NCBI RefSeq assembly: GCF_000225505.1
Contig: NZ_BACI01000095.1
Span: 1 to 64,000 of the forward strand
Reading direction: 5' to 3'
Length of the DNA: 64,000 nt
DNA from: Gordonia alkanivorans NBRC 16433
GTDB taxonomy: Bacteria > Actinomycetota > Actinomycetes > Mycobacteriales > Mycobacteriaceae
The notes beneath the pieces are model-generated. The model ran no database searches and was not told the origin of the DNA. It saw only the letters and a program-made list of their open reading frames with translations. The position numbers and the translations under genes are program-made. How positions within the stretch are numbered: the stretch's first letter is position 1; each line of letters starts with the position of its first letter. This document shows, in pieces, positions 28,897 through 40,286 of this stretch.

Positions 28897-31179
28897 TCAG
28901 GCGGGACCGACCTCGACCCGCACGCCGTTGAGGACGACGGTCCCCGAGAGCGGGTCGAGCCGTGTCCCGTCGTTGAGGATGTTCACGTTGACCCCCGGTT
29001 CCGCGGCCGCCACGGAGAGGCGGGCCTCGGCGTCGTCGTGACCCCAGCCGTGCGGCATCGAGGCGACTCCGGGCTTGATGTCGGTGGTGAGCTCGACCGG
29101 GACGGTCAGCGACCCGCCCGCGCCGCGGACCGTCGCGACGCCGTCGATGCCCAGGCGCGCCGCATCGTCCGGGTGCATCTGCAGGGTGCAGCGATTGGTC
29201 CCGCCGGTGAGTGCGGGCAGGTTGTGCATCCAGCTGTTGTTGGACCGCAGGTGACGGCGACCGACGAGGAGGAGCGACGGATCGCCCGGCTCGTGTTCGG
29301 CGTCGACTGCGGCACGCAACCGGGCGAGGTCCCCGATCAGCGGGTCCGGTGCCAGCTCGACCTTTCCCGACGCGGTGCGGAGCACCCCGGGCAGACGCGG
29401 GCGCATCGGACCGAGGTCGATGCCGTGCGGGGCGGCCAGGACATCGGCGAACGTGAGGCCCTCCCGTGCACCGAAACCGTCGCCGTAGGCGCCGAGCCGC
29501 AGCATCATGTCCAAGCGGCGCTGGTGGCCCCGAGCTTCGGGCAGCATCGCCACGAGGGTCTCGACGTCGCGTCCGGCGACCGGCGAATGCGGGTCGGTGA
29601 CCTCCTTGGCCAGGGTCGCGGCGATGACCTGCTCGTCGACGAGGCCAGGATCGGCGTCGACGCCCGCCCCGGAGAGCCCGAGGATCAGCCGGCACACGAT
29701 GTCGATCTCGTCGGGCCGGCCGTCGGGTAGCGGCAGCACCCGCGGCGAGTAGCGGGCGTTCGCGCGTACGGCGAGGTTGTTGAGGATCGCGTCGAAGTGC
29801 GGGCTCTGTGAGGGGCGCGGCGGCGGCAGGACGACATCGGCATGCCGGGTGGTCTCGTTGAGATAGGGGTCGACGCACACGACGACGTCGGCGGCATCGA
29901 GCGCGGTGGCCAGCCGGCGGCCGTTGGGCGCCGACAGCACGGGGTTGCCGGCGACCGTGACCAGTGCCCGCAGTTGCGCCTCGCCGGGTGTCTCGAACTC
30001 CTCTGCCATCGCGACGGCGGGCAACTCCCCCGCGACCTCGGGATGTCCCGACACCCGGCTGCGCCAGCGGCCGGTCCGGAATCCGCGCCCCGGCCGGGCC
30101 GGACGGGGTGCGGGGGCGGTCGGCGCCGTCGGGAACATGACCCCGCCGGGCCGATCCAGGTTGCCGGTGAGGACGTTGACCACGTCGATGAGCCAGCTGC
30201 CGAGGGTGCCGAACTCGACGACGCTGGTGCCCAGTCGGCCGTAGACCGCCGCCGTCGGTGCCGCCGCGATCGCACGGGCGAGCGCGCGGATGTCCTCGGC
30301 CGGGACATCGCAGTACGGCGCCACCCGCTCGGGCGTGAGATCACCTATCTCCCTGCGCAATTCGTCGACGCCCTGCACGTGGGTCGCGATACCGCCGAGG
30401 TCGTCGGCGACCAGTCCCTCGTCGAACAGGCAGGTGACGATGGCGGCCAGCAACGCGGCATCGGTTCCCGGCCGTGGCGCGAGGTGGGTGTCGGCGAGCC
30501 GGGCGGTGCGGGTACGCGCCGGGTCGATGACCGTGAGCCGCCCGCCGCGATGCCGGAGGGCGTTCAGCTTGCCGGGGAAGTTAGCGGCGGTGGCCATGCT
30601 CCCGTTGGAGACAACGGGATTCGCGCCGATGATCACCAGGTGATCGGTGCGGTCGAGGTCGGGGACGGCAAAGGTCCCGGCGTGACCGAAGAGGTATCCC
30701 GACGCCGCCTGCTTGGGCATCTGGTCGAGGGTGCCGGCGCTGAACACGTTGCGGGTTCCGATCGCACGCGCGAGCAGCGGCGCGTACATGGTGCCCGCGA
30801 TGGTGTGCGCCGACGGGTTGCCGAGATAGAAACCGACCGACGATCCGCCGTGGGTGTCGATGACCGCGCGCAGACGGGTGACGGCTTCGTCGAGCGCCTC
30901 GTCCCAGCCGACCTCGACGAACCGTCCGTCCCGTGTGACCAGTGGACGTTCGAGACGGTCGGGATCGTTGTCGAGCTGAGGGAAGCTCGCCCCCTTCGGA
31001 CAGATGTAGCCGTGGCTGAACACGTCGTCGGCGTCGCCGCGGGCACCGGTCACGTGTTCACGCAAATGCCCGTCCGCCTCGGCGTGTTCCTCGATCGGGC
31101 CGCCGTGGGTGTCGACGACGAGGGACAACCCGCAGGTTGCCTCGCAGAGTGGGCAGATTCGCGGTGCCGTGCGCGTCAT
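28897..31179 (-). CDS. Molybdopterin-dependent oxidoreductase with N-terminal [4Fe-4S] motif
   Basis: A 760-residue bis-MGD enzyme. The N-terminus has CPLCEATCGL and then CPKGA near residue 60, the C-x2-C-x3-C-xn-C [4Fe-4S] site of nitrate reductase/formate dehydrogenase-type proteins. Cofactor regions include GNPSAHT, IIGANPVVSNG and a C-terminal domain with GRRHLRSNNSWMHN. There is no Tat signal, so it is cytosolic. The electron donor and substrate are unknown. ATG 31179 is backed by a leaderless -10. The gene is not part of the Rv2475c-Rv2476c order and so looks inserted between the thioesterase and gdh. Confidence 0.88.
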   Translation of the reverse strand: MTRTAPRICPLCEATCGLSLVVDTHGGPIEEHAEADGHLREHVTGARGDADDVFSHGYICPKGASFPQLDNDPDRLERPLVTRDGRFVEVGWDEALDEAVTRLRAVIDTHGGSSVGFYLGNPSAHTIAGTMYAPLLARAIGTRNVFSAGTLDQMPKQAASGYLFGHAGTFAVPDLDRTDHLVIIGANPVVSNGSMATAANFPGKLNALRHRGGRLTVIDPARTRTARLADTHLAPRPGTDAALLAAIVTCLFDEGLVADDLGGIATHVQGVDELRREIGDLTPERVAPYCDVPAEDIRALARAIAAAPTAAVYGRLGTSVVEFGTLGSWLIDVVNVLTGNLDRPGGVMFPTAPTAPAPRPARPGRGFRTGRWRSRVSGHPEVAGELPAVAMAEEFETPGEAQLRALVTVAGNPVLSAPNGRRLATALDAADVVVCVDPYLNETTRHADVVLPPPRPSQSPHFDAILNNLAVRANARYSPRVLPLPDGRPDEIDIVCRLILGLSGAGVDADPGLVDEQVIAATLAKEVTDPHSPVAGRDVETLVAMLPEARGHQRRLDMMLRLGAYGDGFGAREGLTFADVLAAPHGIDLGPMRPRLPGVLRTASGKVELAPDPLIGDLARLRAAVDAEHEPGDPSLLLVGRRHLRSNNSWMHNLPALTGGTNRCTLQMHPDDAARLGIDGVATVRGAGGSLTVPVELTTDIKPGVASMPHGWGHDDAEARLSVAAAEPGVNVNILNDGTRLDPLSGTVVLNGVRVEVGPA

Positions 31180-31191
31180 GTGCCCAGGCTA
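31180..31191 (-). promoter_or_regulatory. Leaderless -10 element of the molybdoenzyme gene
   Basis: On the minus strand TAGCCT (31191-31186) is followed by 6 bases and ATG 31179. Confidence 0.5.
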
Positions 31192-31213
31192 GGCCCGGGC
31201 ATCGGGTCGGCGT

Positions 31214-31255
31214 GGCCGAAACGGATCAGGGGCCGAAACGGATCAGGGGCCGAAA
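31214..31255. repeat. Short tandem repeat, 17-base unit
   Basis: GGCCGAAACGGATCAGG occurs twice in direct succession (31214-31230, 31231-31247), followed by a partial third copy that decays after 8 bases. It fills the 81-base gap between the gdh stop and the molybdoenzyme start. Confidence 0.8.
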
Positions 31256-31260
31256 GGGAT

Positions 31261-34200
31261 TCAGCGGATGACACTGCGGAGCTGTCGCGCGGCGACCGAC
31301 AGCGTCGCGAGGTCGAGGGTCCCGGTCTCCTCGATCTCTCCGAGGACGCTGCGCACGCGGCTGAGCCGGTTCGACTGGGAGGACTCCCATTCGGCGATCT
31401 TCTCGTCGCTCGACTCGTCGGGTTCGCTGACCTCGAGGATCTTGAGGGTGAGCGCCCGTAGCGCGCCGTGCATGTCGTCGCGCAGCGCCAGCCGGGCGAG
31501 CGCGTGCCAGCGGTCGCCGTAGTCCAGGTTCGACACCGCCGTCAGCAGTTCCTCGAGTCCGAAGTGCTCCATCACCGCGAAGTAGAGGTCGCCGACCTCC
31601 TCGGGGTCGCGGTCGGAGATCTCGGCGGCATCGATGATGTCGAGCAGGCAGAACCGGTGGAGGCTGACGGCCACCGTCCGGGCGAGGTCGTCGGGGACCC
31701 CCTCGTCGACGTACGCGTGTACCCGGTCGGAGATGTCTTTCGCGGAGCTCTCCCCCAGCCAGCCGTCGACGGCCGCGGACAGCCGGGTGACCCGATCGGA
31801 GTAGCGGGTGATCTCGGCGGCCATGGCGAGTGGCTGGGGACGGAACGCGAGCAGCCACCGCGACGCCCGGAACAGCAGGCGTCGGGCGTAGAGCATCATT
31901 CCGTCGACGACCTCGGCCGGTGCCGGTGCGTGCCGGATGCTCTCGAAGACGTCGCTCATGCCGAAGATCTCGTTGGACACGACGTAGGCGCGGACACCTT
32001 CTTCGGTGGTGCACCCGGTGCCCTCGCTCAACCGGAACAGATGCGTCATCCCGGCGTGATCGATGACGTCGTTGACGAGGGTCGTCGTGACGATCTGGCG
32101 GCGTAGCCGGTGGGAGTTGATCTGCTCGCGGTACGTCTCGCGCAGGGCCTCCGGGAAGTAGCGGGCCACGCGTGCGGCGAACACGTCGTTGTCGGGGAGG
32201 TCACTGGCCAGCAGGTCCGACTTCGCCTCGAGTTTGACGTGCGCCATCAGGGTCGCGAACTCCGGTGAGGTCAGCCCGCGCTGCAACTCACCGTCGAACC
32301 GCTTGCGGAGTTCGCGTGCCTGCGGGAGGGCTTCCAGTCTGAGGTCGACGCCGCGTTCGCGTGACAGCTGGTCGAGCATCCGGGCGTGGACCTCCACGCG
32401 CGTGAGTTCGAAGGTGCGGCAGAAGCCCAACTCGGAGTTCTGTGAGATGTTGTCGGCGAGAACGAGATCGGCGACGTCATCGGTCATCGACTCGAGCAAC
32501 GGGTCCCGGTCGTCGGTCTCCAGCGCACCGCCCGACACCGCGGAGTCGAGCAGGATCTTGATGTTGACCTCGTGGTCGGAACAGTCGACTCCGGCCGAGT
32601 TGTCGAGTGCGTCGGTGTTGATCCGGCCACCCGCGAGATCGAACTCGATCCGCCCCCGTTCGGTGACGCCGAGGTTGCCGCCCTCCCCGATCACCTTGGC
32701 ACGCACCTGATCACCGTCGACGCGGATCGCGTCATTCGACTTGTCGCCGACGTCCCCGTGGTTCTCCGTCGACGCCTTGATGTATGTTCCGATGCCGCCG
32801 TTCCAGAGCAGGTCGACGGGCGCGAGCAAGATCGCTCGGATCAGTTCGGGCGGCGAGAGTTCGTCGACGCCCTCCGCGATACCGAGCGCTGCCGCCATCT
32901 CCGCGCTGACGGGGATCGACTTGCGGTCCCGCGACCACACCCCTCCGCCCTCACCGATCAGATCGGTGTCGTAGTCGGCCCACGACGATCGCGGCACCTC
33001 GAACAGGCGGCGGCGTTCGAGGTAGGACCGGTCGGCGACGGGGTCCGGGTCGACGAAGATGTGCCGGTGGTCGAAGGCGGCGACGAGCCGGATGTGCTCG
33101 CTGAGCAGCATCCCGTTGCCGAACACGTCCCCGCTCATGTCGCCGATCCCGACGACGGTGAAGTCCTGCGACTGGGTGTCGACGCCCATCTCCCGGAAAT
33201 GCCGTTTGACCGACTCCCAGGCACCGCGTGCGGTGATGCCCATGGCCTTGTGGTCGTATCCGGCCGAGCCGCCCGAGGCGAACGCGTCACCGAGCCAGAA
33301 ACCGTAGGACTGTGACACCTCGTTGGCGATGTCGGAGAACGCCGCGGTGCCCTTGTCGGCCGCCACGACCAGGTAGGTGTCGTCCTCGTCGAGCCGGACC
33401 ACACCCCGCGCCGGGATGACCTCCCCGGTCGAGCGGTCGATGTTGTCGGTGATGTCCAGCAGACCGGAGATGAACTGCCGGTAGCAGGCGATCCCCTCCT
33501 CGCGCTGCGCATCCCGGTCGGCAGCGGTGTCCCCGGTCGGCGCCGGCGGACGCTTGACGACGAAGCCGCCCTTCGCGCCGAGGGGGACGATGACGGCGTT
33601 CTTGACGGCCTGTGCCTTCACCAGACCGAGGACCTCGGTGCGGAAATCCTCCTTGCGGTCCGACCAGCGCAGCCCGCCGCGTGCCACTGCGCCGAACCGC
33701 AGATGGACGCCCTCCACACGGGGCGAGTACACGAAGATCTCGTGCAACGGACGGGGTTCGGGGGTCTGCGGGATATCGCGAGGCCGGAGCTTGAACGAGA
33801 TGACCGGGCGGTGCTCGAGATCCCGTTCACCGGTCGTGACGAAGTAGTTGGTCCGTGACGTCGCGGTCATGACCGCGGCGAAGGCCGACACGATGCGATC
33901 GGCGTCGAGACTCAGCACCGTGCCGATGTCGGCCCGGAGTTGTGCGCTCACCCGCTCGCGCCGTTCGGGGTCGGAGGCGGCCGGGTCGAAGGAGGTCACG
34001 AACAGTTCGACCAGCCCGCGCGTGATCTGCAGATGACGGCCCAGCACATTCGCGACATGGGCGGTGCTGTAAGAGAATCCGCACTGCCTCAGGTACTGCC
34101 CGTAGGCGCGCAGCATCGCCGCCGACCGCCAGTCCAGTCCGCACCGGATGATCAGCTCGTTGTAGTCGTCGACTTCCGCTGCGGCGAGCCAGATCTGACG

Positions 34201-36021
34201 GAACGCCTCGGTGAAGCGCTCCTCGAGGTCGTCGGCATGGTCGAGGTCCACCGACATCCCGGCGGCGAGCTGCACGATGAACTCGTAGGCCCAGCAGACG
34301 GTGTCGTCGGACCGCCGGATCTCGTACGGATGTTCTTCGAGAACATCGAGGCCGAGACTGTGCAGCACCGGCAGGACATCGGTGAGGGTCGCCGACTCCC
34401 CGCACAGGTAGAGGGTGAACCGCCAGCTGTGGTGGTCGCCCGGCCCGCGCTGCTCGATGGCGTCGAGGGTCACCGCCAACGCGCCCGGCTCGAGGGAGAC
34501 GACGTGGATCAGGTCCGCGAGGGCGTCCTGGGGTTCGCGGAGTTCCTTGTAGTCGTCGGAGAGTGAGGGCAGTTGCCGCAGAAGGAGTTCCGGTCCACCC
34601 GAGACCGATCCGGAACGGTCGCCGAGGTTCACGGCGAGTTCCCGGACACGCTCGTCCCATCCTCGGATCGCCGCCGCGAGCGCCGCCTGCATCCGTGCGT
34701 GCGCGGGTGATCCGGTGTCCACCGAGCCGAGTTCGGATGCGGCGCCCGGCTCGATACACACCAGCACCTGCAGGAGCGCGAGCGGCATCTCACTCACACG
34801 GGCCGTGTATTCCAGTGCGCTGCCCTTCAATTCATCCATCAAGGCACGTTCGAGGGCGAGTCGATTCTGGGTGTTGTAGCGGTCCCGGGGCAGGTAGATG
34901 AGGGCGACCGCGGTCTTGCCGTCGAGACTGGTACGCACGAACAGGCGCAACGACCGGGTCGCGACCGCGTCGAGCATCTCGGTGACACGACGGGCGAGCT
35001 CGTCGGTGGTGGAGGCGAACATCTCCACCACCGGATAGTTCTGCAGCAGCTCGATCATGGACTGTCCGGCGAAGGAGTCCTCGTCGACGCCGACGCGCGC
35101 GAGCACGTCGTGCACCTTGGTGCGCAACACCGGGACGTCGAGCACTGTCTGGTGCAGACCGGAAGAGGTCATGGTGCCGAGGAACCGGTGCTCACCGTCG
35201 TGGTTGCCGTGCGCGTCGAAGGCGGGAACCTGCAGCAGCACCGGGAAATTCGACCGCTGGATGCCGGTGGCGACGAAGACCCGACTCGCTCGCGGGAGCA
35301 GTGGCTGCGTGGTCACCGACGGGAAGTCCCGGGTGATGGAGCCGGTGCGCCAGACCCCCAGCCGCTCGTCACCGTCACCGGCGCCGTCGGTACCCACCCG
35401 GGTGTATCCGAGGGGATGGAAGTGGTTCCCGGCGAACCATTCGAGGAGTTCGGCGTACTCGTGCCGGTCGGTGTTGCGCATGCCTGTCGACTCACGCACC
35501 GGCATTACCGCCAGGTCGGCCGCACACGACGTCATCAGCGACCGCATCCGGGCGGCGTCGTGGTCGACGTCGCCCACCCGGAACACGACCTCGAGGAGGT
35601 CCGATCGGAGCGCCTCTGGATCGACGCCGGGATGTCCGGCGAGCCCGCCGACGAAGATCCAGGACTCCCAGGCGGCACCGGGGACGTCGTCGATCGCCTC
35701 GAGCCCGCCGTCGGTGTCGCGTTGCACCGGCATGACCGGATGGTCCATGCGCTCGATGGATAGGTCGTGTGCCTCAACGGTCGCCAGAACCGCCTCCACG
35801 AGCATCGGCATGTCGTCGTTGACGACGACGATCTCGACCGCGCCGCCGTCGTCGTCGACGACCTCGACCAGTGCCTGTCCGGGATCCCGCCGGGTCGCGA
35901 CGTCAAGATGACGCACCACCTGCTCGGCGGCGCTGTCCGTCCCCGAGCCTTCGGCCCGGGACCTGAAGTAGTGGTTCACCGCGTCCGGCACGAGTGACGT
36001 CACATCGCCGATGCTAGTCAC
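31261..36021 (-). CDS. gdh: NAD-specific glutamate dehydrogenase, large (about 180 kDa) type
   Basis: This enzyme oxidatively deaminates glutamate to 2-oxoglutarate. The 1586-residue chain is near the 1624 of Rv2476c. A long N-terminal regulatory part with ACT-like segments (to about residue 700) precedes the catalytic core: GLRWSDRKEDFRTEVLGLV, then KNAVIVPLGAKGGFVV with the substrate Lys, and the Rossmann part with VGIGDMSGDVFGNG. In mycobacteria this enzyme is inhibited by GarA. The start is GTG 36021, 21 bases after the EttA stop, so both are one transcript. Confidence 0.95.
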   Translation of the reverse strand: MTSIGDVTSLVPDAVNHYFRSRAEGSGTDSAAEQVVRHLDVATRRDPGQALVEVVDDDGGAVEIVVVNDDMPMLVEAVLATVEAHDLSIERMDHPVMPVQRDTDGGLEAIDDVPGAAWESWIFVGGLAGHPGVDPEALRSDLLEVVFRVGDVDHDAARMRSLMTSCAADLAVMPVRESTGMRNTDRHEYAELLEWFAGNHFHPLGYTRVGTDGAGDGDERLGVWRTGSITRDFPSVTTQPLLPRASRVFVATGIQRSNFPVLLQVPAFDAHGNHDGEHRFLGTMTSSGLHQTVLDVPVLRTKVHDVLARVGVDEDSFAGQSMIELLQNYPVVEMFASTTDELARRVTEMLDAVATRSLRLFVRTSLDGKTAVALIYLPRDRYNTQNRLALERALMDELKGSALEYTARVSEMPLALLQVLVCIEPGAASELGSVDTGSPAHARMQAALAAAIRGWDERVRELAVNLGDRSGSVSGGPELLLRQLPSLSDDYKELREPQDALADLIHVVSLEPGALAVTLDAIEQRGPGDHHSWRFTLYLCGESATLTDVLPVLHSLGLDVLEEHPYEIRRSDDTVCWAYEFIVQLAAGMSVDLDHADDLEERFTEAFRQIWLAAAEVDDYNELIIRCGLDWRSAAMLRAYGQYLRQCGFSYSTAHVANVLGRHLQITRGLVELFVTSFDPAASDPERRERVSAQLRADIGTVLSLDADRIVSAFAAVMTATSRTNYFVTTGERDLEHRPVISFKLRPRDIPQTPEPRPLHEIFVYSPRVEGVHLRFGAVARGGLRWSDRKEDFRTEVLGLVKAQAVKNAVIVPLGAKGGFVVKRPPAPTGDTAADRDAQREEGIACYRQFISGLLDITDNIDRSTGEVIPARGVVRLDEDDTYLVVAADKGTAAFSDIANEVSQSYGFWLGDAFASGGSAGYDHKAMGITARGAWESVKRHFREMGVDTQSQDFTVVGIGDMSGDVFGNGMLLSEHIRLVAAFDHRHIFVDPDPVADRSYLERRRLFEVPRSSWADYDTDLIGEGGGVWSRDRKSIPVSAEMAAALGIAEGVDELSPPELIRAILLAPVDLLWNGGIGTYIKASTENHGDVGDKSNDAIRVDGDQVRAKVIGEGGNLGVTERGRIEFDLAGGRINTDALDNSAGVDCSDHEVNIKILLDSAVSGGALETDDRDPLLESMTDDVADLVLADNISQNSELGFCRTFELTRVEVHARMLDQLSRERGVDLRLEALPQARELRKRFDGELQRGLTSPEFATLMAHVKLEAKSDLLASDLPDNDVFAARVARYFPEALRETYREQINSHRLRRQIVTTTLVNDVIDHAGMTHLFRLSEGTGCTTEEGVRAYVVSNEIFGMSDVFESIRHAPAPAEVVDGMMLYARRLLFRASRWLLAFRPQPLAMAAEITRYSDRVTRLSAAVDGWLGESSAKDISDRVHAYVDEGVPDDLARTVAVSLHRFCLLDIIDAAEISDRDPEEVGDLYFAVMEHFGLEELLTAVSNLDYGDRWHALARLALRDDMHGALRALTLKILEVSEPDESSDEKIAEWESSQSNRLSRVRSVLGEIEETGTLDLATLSVAARQLRSVIR

Positions 36022-36042
36022 CCGCGCCGGACGGGGTCGGTA

Positions 36043-37716
<1,674 letters not shown>

Positions 37717-38008
37717 GTGAAAACTCCTTCGGACCTGCTCGATGCCGGGTGGATGTCAGCAATTCAGATGCTCTGGCGCACGCACGGTCGGTGCGCATAC
37801 ATGGGTCCCAGCCTAGTGGTCGGCCCCGGCGGGCCCGTCGCCCGGTGACCCGGTCCGCCCGGTACCGGCCACGCAATTGGGCGGATGCCGCGCGCGACGC
37901 GCGGTTTGTCGCGAGAATGGTTCGCGTCGGCGAGGGCCGACGACGGGGTGTGAGTTGCGGCGCCGGGCGAGCACAAGTGCGGCGCTGGGTTGGCGCGATG
38001 GGAGTGTC

Positions 38009-39001
38009 ATGCGCTCGGTGGGTAGGTGGACAGTGGTGACGGTGGTCGTGGGCGTGATCGTCACGTCGATGGGTGCTGTCGGCGCCTGTGCGGCCGAGCC
38101 CCGGCATTGTCCTCCAACCATCTCACCGCTGTACGGTCCGGCCGGCCCATGTTTGAGATTCGGGGTCACGACACCGAGCGGCCCGCTCGAGCCCGCGGAG
38201 GTCGCCGGCGTCACCGCGCTGACCGGGGTCTCTCCGACCATCAATCTGTTCTTCGAGGACTTCACCGCCATCCCACCGATCGCGGCGCTGAACGCGGTGA
38301 TCGGCGCGGGGGCCGAGCCGATCGTCACCTGGGAACCCTGGCGGCATCTCGGCGACGGCACCTACGATCGCGCCGCCTTCTCGATGTCCTCGATCGTTGC
38401 CGGAACGCACGACGACTACCTGTACCGCTGGGCCGACGAGCTCGTCGCCTGGGGTTCGACCGTCTATCTGAGGTTCGCCCACGAACCCAACGGCGACTGG
38501 TACCCGTGGAGTCCCGCGGGTGGGACGCCGCCCGAGCTGTACGTCGCGGCGTGGCGGCACGTCCACGACCTTTTTGCGTCGAAGAACGCGGTGAACGTGA
38601 AGTGGGTGTGGGCGCCGAACGTCCCGATCTCGGACGTTCCGCTGTCCCGCTGGTACCCCGGCGCCGACTACGTCGATGTCCTCGGCATCGACGGTTACAA
38701 CTGGGGCTCGGTACCCGGCCACCGATGGACGTCGCCGAACGAGCTCTTCGGGTCCTCCCTCGACCAGCTGCGCGAACTCGCGCCGGACAAGCCGATTCTC
38801 GTCACCGAGGTCGGTTCGGCCGAGGCGGGCGGGTCCAAGGCCGACTGGATCGCAGATCTCGTCGACTACCTCGACAAGGCCGACGGGGTCACGGGTTTCG
38901 TCTGGTTCGACCACGACAAGGAATCGGACTGGGGTCTGAACAGCTCGCCGGAGGCAGGCCGGGCGATGGCACGTGCACTCGAAGAAGTGGGGTTGCGGTG
39001 A
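38009..39001 (+). CDS. Secreted GH26-like glycoside hydrolase, likely lipoprotein
   Basis: A 330-residue exported protein. The N-terminus has a basic start, a hydrophobic helix (VVTVVVGVIVTSMGAVGA) and a lipobox-like VGAC, so it may be lipid-anchored. The mature part is a (beta/alpha)8 hydrolase of the GH26 type: FAHEPNGDWYPW carries the acid/base Glu and ILVTEVGSAE the nucleophile Glu. Known GH26 enzymes cut beta-mannans or mixed glucans. It is 13 bases upstream of the PP2C gene and heads the operon with a polysaccharide synthase, so it may trim or release that polymer, like BcsZ next to BcsA. Target sugar unknown. Confidence 0.8.
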   Translation: MRSVGRWTVVTVVVGVIVTSMGAVGACAAEPRHCPPTISPLYGPAGPCLRFGVTTPSGPLEPAEVAGVTALTGVSPTINLFFEDFTAIPPIAALNAVIGAGAEPIVTWEPWRHLGDGTYDRAAFSMSSIVAGTHDDYLYRWADELVAWGSTVYLRFAHEPNGDWYPWSPAGGTPPELYVAAWRHVHDLFASKNAVNVKWVWAPNVPISDVPLSRWYPGADYVDVLGIDGYNWGSVPGHRWTSPNELFGSSLDQLRELAPDKPILVTEVGSAEAGGSKADWIADLVDYLDKADGVTGFVWFDHDKESDWGLNSSPEAGRAMARALEEVGLR

Positions 39002-39014
39002 TAGGAGTCGAGCG

Positions 39015-40286
39015 GTGACGGAAGCCGAGTCGGAACGTCCGGGTCGGGTCACGGTGGATGAGACGCAAGCGCTGATCGCCCCCGACGTCGAGGAAGCACG
39101 TCTCCGAGCGGTGGAGCAGCTCAACCTGCTCGACTCCGCCCCCGAGGACCGGTTCGCGCAGATCACCCGCATGGCCAAAGCGGTGTTCGGCGTACCGATG
39201 TCGACGGTGTCCCTCCTCGACCGGGATCGGCAATGGTTCAAGGCGGTCGACGGCATCGAACTGCAGAACCAGCCACGCGAGCAGACCGTGTGCCAGGTGA
39301 CGGTCGCGCGGGCCTACACGCGCCCTGCCGACCCGGCGCTCGTCATCGAGGACGTGTCGACGATCCCGTTCTTCGCCGAGATACCTCAGATCAGCGGGGA
39401 GGGCGGAATCCGTTTCTACGCCGGGTATCCGTTGTACGGTCCGGGCGGTCACCCGGTGGGCACCTTCTGCGTCTACGACACCCGGCCGCGGCAGCTGACC
39501 GCCGACCAGTTGGCCGCGTTCCGCGAGCTGGCGGCCTGGGCGCAACGCGAGATCGAGAACTCCGACGATCTCGAACGCGCCGCGAAGGTGCAACGCCAGT
39601 TGCTCCCCCCACCGCTCGGTATCGTGCCCGGCTACTCCATCGAGACGATGTGCCTCCCCGCGTTCGCCGTGGGCGGCGACTTCTACGACCACTACCCCTG
39701 CCACGACGGACTGGTGTTCACCGTCGCCGACGTCATGGGCAAAGGTCTGGGGGCGGCGATCCTCACCGCCACCGTGCGGTCGGCGATGCGTGCTGCCTCA
39801 CGGGCTTTCGACGCCACCGGTGGTGAGAGCGCAGACCATGATCTCGGCGAGGTCGTGGGTACGGTGGCCGGTCAGCTCGCCGAGGACTTCGCCGGCACGG
39901 AAACCTTCGCGACCCTGTTCCACGCCCGGCTGCGCACCCGGGACGGTCACGTCGACTACGTCGACGGTGGCCACGGGCTGGCCACCGTGCGCCGCGCTGA
40001 CGGCCACTGCACCGTCCTACACGGCGGCGGACTCCCCATCGGAATCCTGCCGGAGGACACCTGGCGTTCGGCCGCAATCGATCTCGGCCCCGGCGACATG
40101 CTCGTGATCGCCTCGGACGGCCTCCTCGACCTCGTCGCCGGTGGGGACGCACTCGACCTCCTCCGAATGCTCTGCGGCACAAGCACTCCCGCCGCAGTGC
40201 GGACGAAGGTCGAGGAACTGGTGGCCAGTCTCCCACCCGTAGACGACGTCACACTCGTCGCGATCCGGCGGGACGATGCCGGATGA
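39015..40286 (+). CDS. GAF-PP2C (RsbU-type) serine phosphatase
   Basis: A 423-residue cytosolic phosphatase. A GAF domain (about 30-175) with VSLLDRDRQWFKAVDGIE and GTFCVYDTRPR is joined by a short helix to a SpoIIE/PP2C domain (about 195-420). Metal-binding Asp residues are visible in VGGDFYDHY, TVADVMGKGLG, DGGHGLAT and IASDGLLDL, so it should be active. In partner switching such enzymes dephosphorylate a STAS antagonist; one is encoded two genes on. The GAF ligand is unknown. GTG 39015 has GGAG 7 bases upstream. Its stop overlaps the next ATG by 4 bases. Confidence 0.92.
   Translation: MTEAESERPGRVTVDETQALIAPDVEEARLRAVEQLNLLDSAPEDRFAQITRMAKAVFGVPMSTVSLLDRDRQWFKAVDGIELQNQPREQTVCQVTVARAYTRPADPALVIEDVSTIPFFAEIPQISGEGGIRFYAGYPLYGPGGHPVGTFCVYDTRPRQLTADQLAAFRELAAWAQREIENSDDLERAAKVQRQLLPPPLGIVPGYSIETMCLPAFAVGGDFYDHYPCHDGLVFTVADVMGKGLGAAILTATVRSAMRAASRAFDATGGESADHDLGEVVGTVAGQLAEDFAGTETFATLFHARLRTRDGHVDYVDGGHGLATVRRADGHCTVLHGGGLPIGILPEDTWRSAAIDLGPGDMLVIASDGLLDLVAGGDALDLLRMLCGTSTPAAVRTKVEELVASLPPVDDVTLVAIRRDDAG

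Noticed and set aside
31214..31255. CRISPR or attachment site
   Set aside because: Only two copies of a 17-base unit, no spacers, no integrase nearby.
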